Assembly (NCBI GenBank): GCA_003697065.1
Contig: RFFY01000225.1
Span: 1-13,672 of the forward strand
Direction of reading: 5' to 3'
Origin: Actinomyces sp.
GTDB taxonomy: Bacteria > Actinomycetota > Acidimicrobiia > Acidimicrobiales > Aldehydirespiratoraceae
Length of the DNA: 13,672 bases
The position numbers and the translations under genes were made by a program. How positions within the stretch are numbered: the stretch's first letter is position 1; every line of letters starts with the position of its first letter. Under the pieces are notes generated by a model. The model saw nothing but the letters and a program-made list of their open reading frames with translations, was not told the DNA's origin and made no database searches. Positions 1 to 7,700 of the stretch are shown here, in pieces.

Positions 1-60
1 GACGTGACCTCCATGGTCCCCGAACCCGTCGCCCGCCGCCTGCGTGAGGTGTACCCGTGA
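1..60 (+). CDS. coaD: Phosphopantetheine adenylyltransferase, C-terminal end only (partial)
   Basis: The window opens inside a reading frame that ends with the residues VTSMVPEPVARRLREVYP and a TGA stop at 58-60. This matches the C-terminal tail of actinobacterial CoaD (compare the mycobacterial ending with LLPEPVNRRLRD). CoaD transfers AMP from ATP to 4'-phosphopantetheine, the penultimate step of coenzyme A synthesis, in the cytoplasm. Only 19 codons are visible, so the catalytic part lies outside the window. The stop overlaps the GTG start of the next gene in a GTGA junction, which suggests translational coupling. In actinobacteria coaD is a usual neighbour of the DivIVA-like/DUF177/rpmF block, which supports the call. 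Confidence 0.75.
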   Translation, partial: DVTSMVPEPVARRLREVYP

Positions 61-668
61 GCCAGCACACCGGTGGCGTGCCCCCACCGGACCCCCGGGC
101 CCCCGAGGCGGGCGACGTCCGACCCTCCCCGCCCGCGGCACGCACCGAGGACCTCCTGGCGGCGGCGATCGCCCACGTCGAGGCCGCCCGTCCCATGCCC
201 CTGTCGACCTCGGCCATGGTCAACCGCGACGAGCTCCTCGAACTCCTGCGGGGCGCGCTGGACACCCTGCCCGACGAGTTGAGGGCCGCCCGCTGGGTGA
301 TCAAGGAACGTGAGGACTATCTGGCCCGGGCACGCCGCGAGGGCGAGGCCATCATCGCCACCGCCCGCGCCCGGGCCCAGCAGTTCGTGCAACGGACCGA
401 GATCGTCCGGGCGGCCGAGCACCGGGCACGGGTGATCGTCGACGAGGCCGAGGAACGCGCCCGGCGTCTCCGCCTCGAGACCGAGGACTGGTGCGACCAG
501 CGCCTGGCGGCGCTCGAGGTCGCCCTGCACCGCACCCTGCGTTCCCTCGCCGCCGGACGCGAACGCCTCCAGGGCCGCACCCCCGAGCCCGCTGAGGACA
601 CCGCCGGCGCCGAGGCCCAGCCCGAACCCCCCGAGGGGTTCTTCGACCAGGACGAGACCGGACCGTGA
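57..668 (+). CDS. sepIVA: SepIVA-like DivIVA-family coiled-coil septation protein
   Basis: This is a 203-residue protein. Residues 1-45 are Pro/Ala-rich and probably disordered. The segment PMPLSTSAMVNRDELLEL (47-64) matches the conserved N-terminal motif of mycobacterial SepIVA (Rv2927c/MSMEG_2416). Residues 70-170 form a charged Ala/Arg/Glu helix with coiled-coil character, and the segment DQRLAALEVALHRTLRSLAAGRERL (147-171, quoted in two halves: DQRLAALEVALH, RTLRSLAAGRERL) resembles the conserved SepIVA C-terminal helix. An acidic, Pro-rich tail follows. SepIVA is a cytoplasmic DivIVA-domain factor that works at the septum and cell tip. This copy is shorter than the roughly 245-residue mycobacterial protein because the central coiled coil is reduced. 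The GTG start at 57 overlaps the coaD stop. A start nearer the conserved motif is possible but has no better ribosome binding site. General annotation tools may call it ATP synthase subunit B-like; position and both motifs argue for SepIVA. Confidence 0.75.
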   Translation: MSQHTGGVPPPDPRAPEAGDVRPSPPAARTEDLLAAAIAHVEAARPMPLSTSAMVNRDELLELLRGALDTLPDELRAARWVIKEREDYLARARREGEAIIATARARAQQFVQRTEIVRAAEHRARVIVDEAEERARRLRLETEDWCDQRLAALEVALHRTLRSLAAGRERLQGRTPEPAEDTAGAEAQPEPPEGFFDQDETGP

Positions 669-1276
669 CCCCTGGCGACGGTCCGCTCAGCGCCGGCTCT
701 TCGGGCCGGCGCCCCCGCCGGGTGCGAGTCGAGGTCGCCTCCCTGCGCCGGCGCACCGGTGAGCGGCGAGCTCTCGTCGGCCCGGTGGAACTCGACGAGA
801 TGGTCGTCACCGCCGCCCACGTGCCCGGCGACCGGGTCGACGTCGAGCTCGAGCTGGTGTCGGTTCCCGAAGGCGTCGTGGTCGAAGGGACCCTGGTGGT
901 GGACTGGTCGGGCGAGTGCCGGCGTTGTCTGGGCGAGGTCCGGGGACGCTCCGAGGTGGCGGTCCGCGAGATCTTCGAGGTCGACCCCACCGAGGGCGAG
1001 ACCTGGCCCCTCGGCGACGAGTTCGTCGACCTGGCGCCGATGCTGCACGACCTGGCCCTCGGGGCGCTGCCCCTGGCGCCCCTCTGCAGCGAGACGTGCG
1101 CCGGTCCCGACCCCGAGCGCTTCCCGGCCCGTCCCGCTCCCGACGGGGAGGCCATCGACACCGACGCCGACGCGCCCCGCGACCCCCGCTGGGCCGCCCT
1201 CGACGGCCTCGTGTTCGCCGACGACCCCGGGTCCGCCGCCCGCGACGAGGGTGCCACCGACCCGGGGGGTCGCTAG
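665..1276 (+). CDS. DUF177 / YceD family protein (23S rRNA accumulation protein family)
   Basis: This is a 203-residue protein that starts with GTG overlapping the previous stop (GTGA). Members of DUF177 (E. coli YceD, M. tuberculosis Rv2926c) lie directly upstream of rpmF in most bacteria and are implicated in 23S rRNA accumulation; the biochemical activity is unknown. Visible family features are the beta-rich core with GECRRCLGEV (84-92, Cys85 and Cys88), the segment PLAPLCSETCAG (136-147, Cys141 and Cys145) and the C-terminal DPRWAALDGL (173-182). Unusually, the second cysteine pair normally found as GLCPxCG just after CSETCAG is replaced by PDPERFPARP, so any metal site would be incomplete. 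The N-terminal 20 residues are Gly/Ser/Arg-rich and poorly conserved. Family assignment is firm from context and motifs; function is only what is known for the family. Confidence 0.85.
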   Translation: MTPGDGPLSAGSSGRRPRRVRVEVASLRRRTGERRALVGPVELDEMVVTAAHVPGDRVDVELELVSVPEGVVVEGTLVVDWSGECRRCLGEVRGRSEVAVREIFEVDPTEGETWPLGDEFVDLAPMLHDLALGALPLAPLCSETCAGPDPERFPARPAPDGEAIDTDADAPRDPRWAALDGLVFADDPGSAARDEGATDPGGR

Positions 1277-1340
1277 CCTCTGGTACTCGTGTCGGGTCGG
1301 CAGCCGCCGGCCCGTGGCCCGATCACCGAGGAAGGCGACG

Positions 1341-1520
1341 ATGGCCGTCCCGAAGAAGAAGACGTCGAAGGCCAAGAGCCGCAGCCGCCGGGCGTCGGCG
1401 TGGCGCGTGGGCGCCCCGGCCCGGGGTACCTGCCCCCGCTGCGGTGCCGTGAAGCGCCCCCACCGGGCGTGCGGCAACTGCGGCTGGTACCACGGCCGGC
1501 AGGCCATCGACGTCGACTGA
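1341..1520 (+). CDS. rpmF: 50S ribosomal protein bL32, zinc-ribbon (C+) form
   Basis: This is a 59-residue basic protein starting MAVPKKKTSKAKSRSRRA, the hallmark of bL32. It carries two CxxC pairs, CPRCG (31-35) and CGNCG (44-48), so it is the zinc-binding C+ paralogue rather than the zinc-free form made under zinc starvation. It is a structural protein of the large ribosomal subunit. The start is fixed by a GAGGAAGG ribosome binding site about 7 nt upstream of the ATG and by the conserved N-terminus; a longer in-frame extension upstream lacks homology. It follows DUF177 after 64 nt and precedes plsX after a single base, the classic yceD-rpmF-plsX order. No zinc-responsive (Zur) operator is obvious in the short upstream gap. 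Confidence 0.97.
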   Translation: MAVPKKKTSKAKSRSRRASAWRVGAPARGTCPRCGAVKRPHRACGNCGWYHGRQAIDVD

Positions 1521-1521
1521 C

Positions 1522-2505
1522 GTGCTTCCCATCGCCGTCGACGCCATGGGCGGCGACAACGCCCCCGGCGAGATCGTCGCCGGGGCGCGTCGGGCCGCCG
1601 AGGAACTCGGCGTCCCCGTCGTCCTCGTGGGCCGCCCCGACGAGATCGGCGACACGGGCGGACTCGAGATCATCGAGGCGTCCGAGGTCATCGCCATGGA
1701 CGCCGAGCCCGGCTCGAGTGTCCGTCGCCTGAAGGACTCCTCTCTGGTGCGGGCCGCCGAGGCCGTCCGCGACGGCCGGGCCTCGGCCATGGTCTCCGCC
1801 GGCAACACCGGGGCCACCATGGCCAGCGCCCTGTTGCGCATGGGCCGCATCCGTGGCATCCAGCGACCCGCCATCGCCACCCCCATTCCCACCCCCGGCT
1901 CCACGCCCACCATCCTTCTCGACGCCGGGGCGAACGCCGAGGTCCAGCCCGAGTGGATGGTCCAGTTCGCCCGTATGGGCGCCGTGTACGCCCGTGACCG
2001 CTTCGCCATCGAGACCCCGCGGGTGGGCCTGCTGTCGATCGGGGAGGAGGCCGGCAAGGGCAATCCCCTGGTGAAGGCGGCCCACGAGCTGCTCGCCGAC
2101 GGCGCCTGGGCCGCCGACATCGGCGCCACCTGGATCGGCAACGTCGAGGGCCGCGACATCATGACGCCCGACGTCGACGTCGTCGTCACCGACGGCTTCA
2201 CCGGCAACGTCACCCTCAAGACCCTCGAAGGGGCGATGCAGGCGCTCATCGGCCGTCTCCTCGTGGCCATCGACACCGACGACACGACCCGGGCCGCCGG
2301 TGCCGCCCTCGCCCCCGCCCTCGACGCCATGGTCGCCGAGTTGCATCCCGACACCGTCGGTGGCGCCCTCCTGTTGGGGGTGAACGGGGTGTGCGTCATC
2401 AGCCACGGCTCGTCGGGGGCCACCGCCATGGTCAACGCCATCGGCGTGGCCGCCGAGATGGTCCGCGCCGACATGGTGGGCCATCTGGCCGCCACCGTCG
2501 CCTGA
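1522..2505 (+). CDS. plsX: Phosphate acyltransferase PlsX
   Basis: PlsX converts acyl-ACP and inorganic phosphate to acyl-phosphate, the acyl donor used by PlsY in the first step of phosphatidic acid synthesis. It acts as a peripheral protein at the cytoplasmic membrane. The 327-residue protein has the usual family length and motifs: DAMGGDNAP (7-15), VSAGNTGATM (91-100), LLDAGAN (132-138), GLLSIGEE followed by KGN (169-181), WIGNVEGRDI (204-213), VTDGFTGNV (222-230) and GGALLLGVNG (280-289). The GTG start at 1522 lies one base after the rpmF stop and has no clear ribosome binding site, so translation is probably coupled. The first residues (MLPIAVDAMGG) fit the conserved PlsX beginning. The acyl carrier protein gene downstream supplies its substrate carrier. 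Confidence 0.96.
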   Translation: MLPIAVDAMGGDNAPGEIVAGARRAAEELGVPVVLVGRPDEIGDTGGLEIIEASEVIAMDAEPGSSVRRLKDSSLVRAAEAVRDGRASAMVSAGNTGATMASALLRMGRIRGIQRPAIATPIPTPGSTPTILLDAGANAEVQPEWMVQFARMGAVYARDRFAIETPRVGLLSIGEEAGKGNPLVKAAHELLADGAWAADIGATWIGNVEGRDIMTPDVDVVVTDGFTGNVTLKTLEGAMQALIGRLLVAIDTDDTTRAAGAALAPALDAMVAELHPDTVGGALLLGVNGVCVISHGSSGATAMVNAIGVAAEMVRADMVGHLAATVA

Positions 2506-2528
2506 GACCGGCTCCCGTCGCTCCCGTC

Positions 2529-2558
2529 TTCGTGCGGCGGCGGGTCACCGGCTAAGAT
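2529..2558 (+). promoter_or_regulatory. Candidate promoter for acpP-rnc-mutM-like
   Basis: A -10 hexamer TAAGAT (2553-2558) is preceded after 18 nt by TTCGTG (2529-2534), a partial match to TTGACA. TAAGAT is one of very few TAA/TTA-containing words in this GC-rich window and lies in the 122-nt gap after plsX. A start of transcription near 2565 would give a leader of about 70 nt. The -10 lies inside a perfect 7-bp inverted repeat (GCGGCGG 2534-2540 and CCGCCGC 2559-2565). It is read from sequence only. Confidence 0.4.
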
Positions 2559-2585
2559 CCGCCGCGCTCTCCCCCCGAAAGCGGT

Positions 2586-2603
2586 GGCCGGCCCCGTCCG
2601 GCC
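2586..2603 (+). other. GC hairpin in the acpP leader
   Basis: GGCCGG (2586-2591) and CCGGCC (2598-2603) form a perfect 6-bp stem around a 6-nt loop, about 17 nt before the acpP ribosome binding site. It would lie in the 5' leader if the 2553 promoter is used. There is no T-tract, so a classical terminator is unlikely. In DNA of this composition chance is a real alternative. Confidence 0.25.
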
Positions 2604-2636
2604 CGCATCGCCGTCCGATCGAGAGGTGTGGTCGCA

Positions 2637-2927
2637 GTGCCCGCAGAGACGCACGTGGAACAGGGTCCCCTGGGGCGTGACGAGGTGCTCACCCTCGTGC
2701 GCGAGAGGCTGGCCGACATCCTCGAGATCGATCCCGACGACATCAACGAGGGTGACGCCTTCGCCGACGACCTCGACGCCGACTCCCTCGCCCTCATCGA
2801 GCTGGTCGAGGCGCTCGAGGAGGAGCTCGGCGAGCGGTCCGTGGGCTTCCGCATCGACGACGAGGACCTCGAGGACCTGCGCACCGTCCGCGACGCCGTC
2901 GACTACGTCGTCGCCAAGCTCGGGTGA
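2637..2927 (+). CDS. acpP: Acyl carrier protein
   Basis: This is a small acidic protein of 96 residues from the GTG at 2637 (99 residues if the GTG at 2628 is used). The phosphopantetheine attachment motif is LDADSLALIEL, with the modified serine at residue 50 from the chosen start. Helix II, EALEEELG, and the DVVD-like ending VRDAVDYVVAKLG are typical of type II fatty-acid-synthesis ACPs. It carries growing acyl chains as thioesters in the cytoplasm and feeds PlsX. I prefer the start at 2637 because GAGAGG (2621-2626) is 10 nt upstream of it but only 1 nt before the 2628 start. The plsX-acpP-rnc order resembles the Bacillus plsX-fabDG-acpP-rnc-smc arrangement with the fab genes missing. A dedicated ACP for another pathway is less likely in this setting. 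Confidence 0.92.
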   Translation: MPAETHVEQGPLGRDEVLTLVRERLADILEIDPDDINEGDAFADDLDADSLALIELVEALEEELGERSVGFRIDDEDLEDLRTVRDAVDYVVAKLG

Positions 2928-2940
2928 ACCCCTGGGCCCG

Positions 2941-3636
2941 GTGACGACGACCGACTCCCTCGAGGAGGAGCTGGGGCACCGCTTCGCCGACCCCGGCCTC
3001 CTGGAGCTCGCGCTCACCCACCGCTCCTGGAGCGCCGAGCATCCCGGCGAGGAGTCGAACGAACGCCTCGAGTTCCTCGGCGACGCCGTGCTCGGCCTCG
3101 TGGTCGCCCGCCACCTCTACGTGACCCACCCCGAACTCGCCGAGGGCGAGATGGCCAAGATCCGGGCGGCCGTCGTGTCGGCCGAGGCCCTGGCCGAGGT
3201 GGCCTCGGGGCTGGGCCTCGGCACCCACCTGCGTCTCGGGCGCGGTGAGCAGCGCTCGGGCGGCGCCGCCAAGACCTCGATCCTGGCCGATGCCATGGAG
3301 GCCGTCATCGCCGCCGTCTACCTGGACGCCGGACTCGAAGCGGCGGCCCGGGTCGTCCTCGCCCGCCTCGGCGACCGCATCGAGGCCGGCTCCGTCACCC
3401 CCGGCAGCGAGGACTACAAGACCCGCCTCCAGGAGCTGGCGGCCGCCGAAGGACTGCCCGCCCCCCGCTACGAGACCGCCGACAGCGGACCCGACCACCG
3501 CAAGACCTTCCGGGCAACGGTCCGCGTGGGCCGGGTTCTCACCGGCTCGGGCGAGGGTGGCTCCAAGAAGGAGGCCGAACAGGCGGCCGCCCGCCAGGCC
3601 TGGGAGAGTCACGCCAGCGGGGAGACCCACCACTGA
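2941..3636 (+). CDS. rnc: Ribonuclease III
   Basis: RNase III cleaves double-stranded RNA and processes rRNA precursors and mRNAs in the cytoplasm. The 231-residue protein has the catalytic domain (about 1-150) with the signature NERLEFLGDAVLG (40-52), holding Glu41, Glu44 and Asp48. The second acidic pair is Asp117 and Glu120 in ILADAMEAVIAAVY. A C-terminal double-stranded-RNA-binding domain runs from DYKTRLQELA (158-167) to GSKKEAEQAAARQAW (207-221). All metal-binding acidic residues are present, so it should be active. The GTG start at 2941 is 13 nt after the acpP stop and gives the expected N-terminus (SLEEELGHRF). A longer upstream frame exists but is antisense-like low-complexity sequence. 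No strong ribosome binding site is visible, so coupling to acpP is likely. Confidence 0.95.
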   Translation: MTTTDSLEEELGHRFADPGLLELALTHRSWSAEHPGEESNERLEFLGDAVLGLVVARHLYVTHPELAEGEMAKIRAAVVSAEALAEVASGLGLGTHLRLGRGEQRSGGAAKTSILADAMEAVIAAVYLDAGLEAAARVVLARLGDRIEAGSVTPGSEDYKTRLQELAAAEGLPAPRYETADSGPDHRKTFRATVRVGRVLTGSGEGGSKKEAEQAAARQAWESHASGETHH

Positions 3637-3638
3637 CC

Positions 3639-3665
3639 GGACGCCGCCAGCATGGCGCCGCGTCC
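3639..3665 (+). other. Imperfect hairpin between rnc and the mutM-like gene
   Basis: GGACGC (3639-3644) pairs with GCGTCC (3660-3665), and CGCC (3645-3648) pairs with GGCG (3654-3657), leaving a 2-nt bulge and an AGCAT loop. It fills most of the 44-nt gap after the rnc stop and ends 5 nt before the GGAGG of the next gene. No T-tract follows, so it is not a classical terminator. It could be an mRNA processing or stability element; this is inference. Confidence 0.35.
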
Positions 3666-3680
3666 ACGACGGAGGACACG

Positions 3681-4514
3681 ATGTTCGAACTGCCCGAGGT
3701 CGAGACCCTGCGACGTGACCTCGAACGCGAGATCGTCGGCAAGAAGATCAAGACGGTCGAGGCCGAGAGCATGAAGCTCCTGCGCCGCTACAACAACCGC
3801 AAGGCCTTCACCAGCCAGCTCGAGGGGTCGAAGATCACCTCCGTCGGCCGGGCCGGCCTCCTCATCACCATCGGCATCGACGACGACACCCTCCTCGTGG
3901 TCGACCTCGGTGACACGGTCTCGTTGAGGCGGGCGGCCAACCGCGATCCGGTCGAGCCCGGCACCGAGGTCGTGATCGCCTTCACCCAGCACGGCCAGCT
4001 CCGCATCATCGACCCCGAGGGCACCGGCGAGCTCTTCGTGGTCGACCGTGACGCTCTCGTCGACGAGGTACCCAGCATCGACGAGCTGGGCTTCGACCCC
4101 ATCGAGGAGCCCATCCCGGGGCGGGTCTTCGCCGCCCAGCTCTACGCCCGGGGCGAGAAGCTCAAGACCCTGCTGACCGACCCCACCTTCGTCGTGGGCA
4201 TCGGCGACATCTACGCCGACGAGATCCTCTTCCACGCCGGTCTGCGCCACGACCGGCGCAGCGACACCCTGTCGGTGCAGGAGGTCCGGCGTCTCCACCG
4301 GGCCCTCGTCGGCACCATCCACGACGCCGTGAAGTACCGGGGCACCTCGGTGCCCGAGCGCCCCTTCGTCGACATCTTCGGCAAGGAGGGCTCCTACGGC
4401 GACCACCTCGAGGTGTGGGGTCGCGCCGGTGAACTGAGCTCGCGGTCGCGGGCCCCGATCCGCCGGGTGAAGTTCGGGGGATCGTGGACCTACTACTGCG
4501 ACACCCAGGTGTGA
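3681..4514 (+). CDS. MutM/Fpg-fold protein lacking catalytic residues and zinc finger
   Basis: This 277-residue protein aligns along its whole length with formamidopyrimidine-DNA glycosylase (MutM), the enzyme that excises 8-oxoguanine. It has the N-terminal ELPEVETLRRDLE helix, the helix-two-turn-helix region TLLTDPTFVVGIGDIYADE (163-181) and the remains of the zinc-finger hairpin (249-277). Against E. coli Fpg, the nucleophile Pro2 is Phe2 and the catalytic lysine of RRAKYLL is Leu60. The HLGMSG segment has become DLGDTV (75-80), and DPRRFG has become DPEGTG (111-116), which removes the Met/Arg/Phe intercalating triad. GIGN is GIGD (Asp176). The zinc-finger cysteines are reduced to one (Cys273 in TYYCDTQV); CxxC is replaced by SSRS. 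The frame is intact, has a good GGAGG ribosome binding site (3671-3675, 5 nt spacing) and occupies the standard mutM position before smc. A classical glycosylase/AP-lyase activity is therefore unlikely; a DNA-binding or structural role is inference. Confidence 0.85.
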   Translation: MFELPEVETLRRDLEREIVGKKIKTVEAESMKLLRRYNNRKAFTSQLEGSKITSVGRAGLLITIGIDDDTLLVVDLGDTVSLRRAANRDPVEPGTEVVIAFTQHGQLRIIDPEGTGELFVVDRDALVDEVPSIDELGFDPIEEPIPGRVFAAQLYARGEKLKTLLTDPTFVVGIGDIYADEILFHAGLRHDRRSDTLSVQEVRRLHRALVGTIHDAVKYRGTSVPERPFVDIFGKEGSYGDHLEVWGRAGELSSRSRAPIRRVKFGGSWTYYCDTQV

Positions 4515-4548
4515 CAGGCACCGCCGGTGGTCCCCGCCGTCGGACGCG

Positions 4549-4564
4549 GGCGGCGGACGCCGCC
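4549..4564 (+). terminator. Possible GC-hairpin terminator after the mutM-like gene
   Basis: GGCGGC (4549-4554) and GCCGCC (4559-4564) form a perfect 6-bp stem with a GGAC loop, 35 nt after the stop codon and before the smc promoter candidate. No T-tract follows. Actinobacterial terminators often lack one, but chance hairpins are also common at this GC content. Confidence 0.25.
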
Positions 4565-4585
4565 GGCGGTCGGCGCCGGGCCGCG

Positions 4586-4615
4586 TTACACGCGTGTGAT
4601 TTGGCGCGCTAGGGT
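4586..4615 (+). promoter_or_regulatory. Candidate smc promoter
   Basis: TTACAC (4586-4591) and TAGGGT (4610-4615) are separated by 18 nt in the 189-nt gap before smc. The same TAGGGT word precedes two other transcription units in this window. A 10-bp palindrome ACACGCGTGT (4588-4597) overlaps the -35 box and could be an operator. Transcription starting near 4622 would give a leader of about 80 nt before the GTG of smc. Confidence 0.5.
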
Positions 4616-4703
4616 CGGATGACCGGCGGGTTCCGGCCGCGCCGGCGAGCCACCCGACCGCCCCGATCCCTCCGGATCCGACCCCTCGAGGCGACCCCAC
4701 CCC

Positions 4704-7700
4704 GTGTACCTGAAGAACCTCACCCTCAAGGGTTTCAAGTCCTTCGCGGACACCACCTCGATCGACCTCGAACCGGGGGTCACCGTCGTGGTCGGCCCCA
4801 ACGGCAGCGGCAAGTCGAACGTGGTCGACGCCATCGCCTGGGTCCTCGGTGCCCAGGCACCCAGCGCCGTGCGCTCCCAGAAGATGGACGACGTCATCTT
4901 CGCCGGCACGAGCAGCCGCCCGCCCCTGGGCCGCGCCGAGGTGTCGCTCACCATCGACAACGCCTCGGGCACCCTCCCCGTCGAGTTCACCGAGGTCACC
5001 ATCACCCGGACCCTGTTCCGCACCGGCGAATCCGAGTACGCCATCAACGGGGTGCCCTGCCGCCTCCTCGACATCACCGAGCTGCTCTCCGACGGGGGCG
5101 TGGGCCGCCAACAGCACGTCATCGTCTCCCAGGGCCAGATCGACGCCGTCCTCAACGCCCGGCCCGAGGAACGCCGCGCCATCATCGAGGAAGCGGCCGG
5201 GATCCTGAAGTTCCGCAAGCGCAAGGAGCGCGCCGAGCGGCGCCTGGCGGCCACCGACACCGACCTCACCCGGGTCAAGGACCTGCTGCGGGAGGTCCGA
5301 CGCCAGCTCCGCCCCCTCGAGCGCCAGGCCGAGGCCGCCCGCCGCCACGGTGACCTCGTGGCCGAGCTCGAGGCCCTGCGCCTCCACCTGGCCGGTCGGG
5401 AGATCGCCGACCTGCGCGAGGAGCTGCGCCGCCGCGGCGACGAACGCAGCGAGCTGGCCCGGGCCGAGCACACACTCGACGCGCGCCTCGCCACCGTGAC
5501 CGCCGCCCTCGAACGCGACGAGCTCGAACTGGCCCGCCACGGGGGCGACGATCTCGGCGACACCCTCGTGCGTCTCGAGGCCACCCGCGAACGCGCCCGT
5601 GGCCTCGCGGCCCTGCTCACCGAGCGACGCCGCGGCCTCGAGCGCGAACGGGCCGCGGTCACCGACCGGGGGGTCATCGCCAACCTCGAGGCCGAGGCCG
5701 AGCGCCTGCGCCGCGAGCTCGAGGAGGTCACGGCGGCGGCTCGCGCCCTGGCTCCCGAACACGAGCGCCTGGCGGCCGCCGAGGAGCGCCTCGCCGCCGA
5801 CCGGGCCGCCTTCGCCGAACGCTGGGGCGACGGGGTGCCCGTGCCCTCCGGCCAGGCGGCCGAGGTGCGCGGCCGGCTCGCCGCCCTCCACGCCGGTCTC
5901 GAACGGGGGCGGGCCGAACGGGCCCGTGTCGCCGAGCGCCTCGACCACCTCGCCGCCCGGCGGGGCGACATCGAGGCGGCGGTGGGACGCCACCGGGCCG
6001 AGATCGGCCGCCTCCACGACAGCGAGGAACCCCTCGTCGCCGCCCTCGAGGCCGCCACCGACCGCGAGAGGCGGGCGGCGGGGACCGTCGCCGCCGCCAC
6101 CGACGCCCACGCCGAAGCCGTGTCGGAACTCGATCGCTGGACGGCGCGGGCCGAGGCCCTGGCCCTGGCCCTCGACAGCGCCCGGGCCCGCGCCGGTTCC
6201 GACCGCCTCGGCGACCTCGACGGCATGCTGGGTTCCCTGCTCGACCTCGTCGAGGTCGACGCCGGCTGGGAGGCCGCCTTCGAGTCGGCGGTCGGCGACG
6301 CCCTCGCCGCCGTCGTCGTCGCCGACCCCGACGTCGCCCGCCGGGCCCTCGAGCGCCTCACCGCCGAGGGCGAAGCCGGGGCCGTCCTGGCCCTCGGTGC
6401 GAGCGGCGCCGGCACGCCCCGTGCGGACGGGCCCGGCGAGGCCCTCCGGCGCCACGTGCGGGGCCTCGCCCCCGGCGTCGACGCCCTGCTCGACGTCTTG
6501 TTGCACGACGCGGTCGTCGTCGACGGCGACTGGACGGCGGCGGTCGACGTGGCCCTCGCCCATCCCGACCTGGTGGTCGTCACCCGGGGCGGCGACCGCT
6601 TCGCCGCCGGTACCTGGCGCCTGGGCCAGGGCGCCACCGGGGCCACCGGCGCCGCCCTGGCCGAAGCCGAAGCCCGGGTGGCCGAACTGCAGGAGCAGGT
6701 GGCCGACGCCGCGGCGCGCCTCGGCGTCGCCCGGACCGAGCTCGAGGCCGCCCGGGCCGAACGCGAGCGCCTCGCCGCCGAACTCGCCACCGTCGACGAC
6801 GGGCTCACGGCGGCGTCGGAGGCCCTCCAGCGTCTCGACGCCGACCGGCGCGAGCTCGCCAGCGAGATCGAGGCCCTCACCGAACGCGCCAGCGAGCTCG
6901 ACCTGCGACTCGAGCGCGAGAGCGAACAGGCCCGCCAGCTCGAGGCCGAGCTTCCCCGCCTCGAGGCCGACGAGGAGCAGCTCCTCGCCGAGGGTCGCCA
7001 GCTGGCGGCCGCCCGGGCCGAACTCGAGGAGCGGGCGACCGCCGTCGGCGCCCTGCGCACCGATCTCGAGGTCCGCGCCGCCGGGCTCGACGAGCGACGC
7101 CAGTTCCTGTCGCGGCGCCTGGCCGAGATCGACGCCCGCCTCGAACGCGACGCCGCCGAGCGCGAGGCGGCCAGCGAGCGCCGCCTCGCTCTCGACCGCC
7201 GCCAGGCGGTCCTCGAACGCCTCGCCGCCACCGTCGCCAGCGTCATCGAGACCGTCGAGGGTCACCTGGCCGTCGTCCGCGAGTCCCGCCGACGCCAGTC
7301 CGAGGCCGCCCAGGCCATCGCCCGACGCCTCGACGAGCAGCGTCGCACCCGGGCCCGTCTGCAGGCCGACCTCGACGACATCCGCCAGCGTCACCAGAAG
7401 GCCGAGATCGGCGAGGCCGAGGTGCGCACCCGTCTGGTCACGGCGGTCGAACGGCTCCGCGACGAGCACCGGGTCACGCCCGAGGTGGCGGTGTCGGCCC
7501 CCTGCCCCCCACTCGACCCCGACACCACCCCCGAGCAGCGCCTGCGCGGGCTCGAGTCCGAACTCGAGATCATGGGGCCCGTCAACCCCCTCGCCCTCGA
7601 GGAGTACCAGGCCCTCCAGGAGCGGGTCACCTTCCTGCAGGGCCAGCTCGACGACATCCGCACCAGCCGACGCGAGCTCACCCGCGTCATCCGCTCCATC

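Noticed and set aside
1274..1279. TAGCCT overlapping the DUF177 stop as a -10 box for rpmF.
   Set aside because: No -35 match 16-18 nt upstream, and the stop codon itself supplies the TAG; evidence is too thin to list as a promoter.
4619..5353. An ATG-started frame 3 nt after the smc TAGGGT box that could look leaderless.
   Set aside because: The 3-nt spacing does not fit a transcription start at the ATG, and the product is an Arg/Pro-rich out-of-frame reading of smc.
3609..7469. A 1286-codon open frame on the minus strand opposite the mutM-like gene and smc.
   Set aside because: It mirrors the codon bias of the plus-strand genes: Gly/Ala/Glu/Val-rich low-complexity sequence with no domain. 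SMC and MutM homology fix the coding strand.
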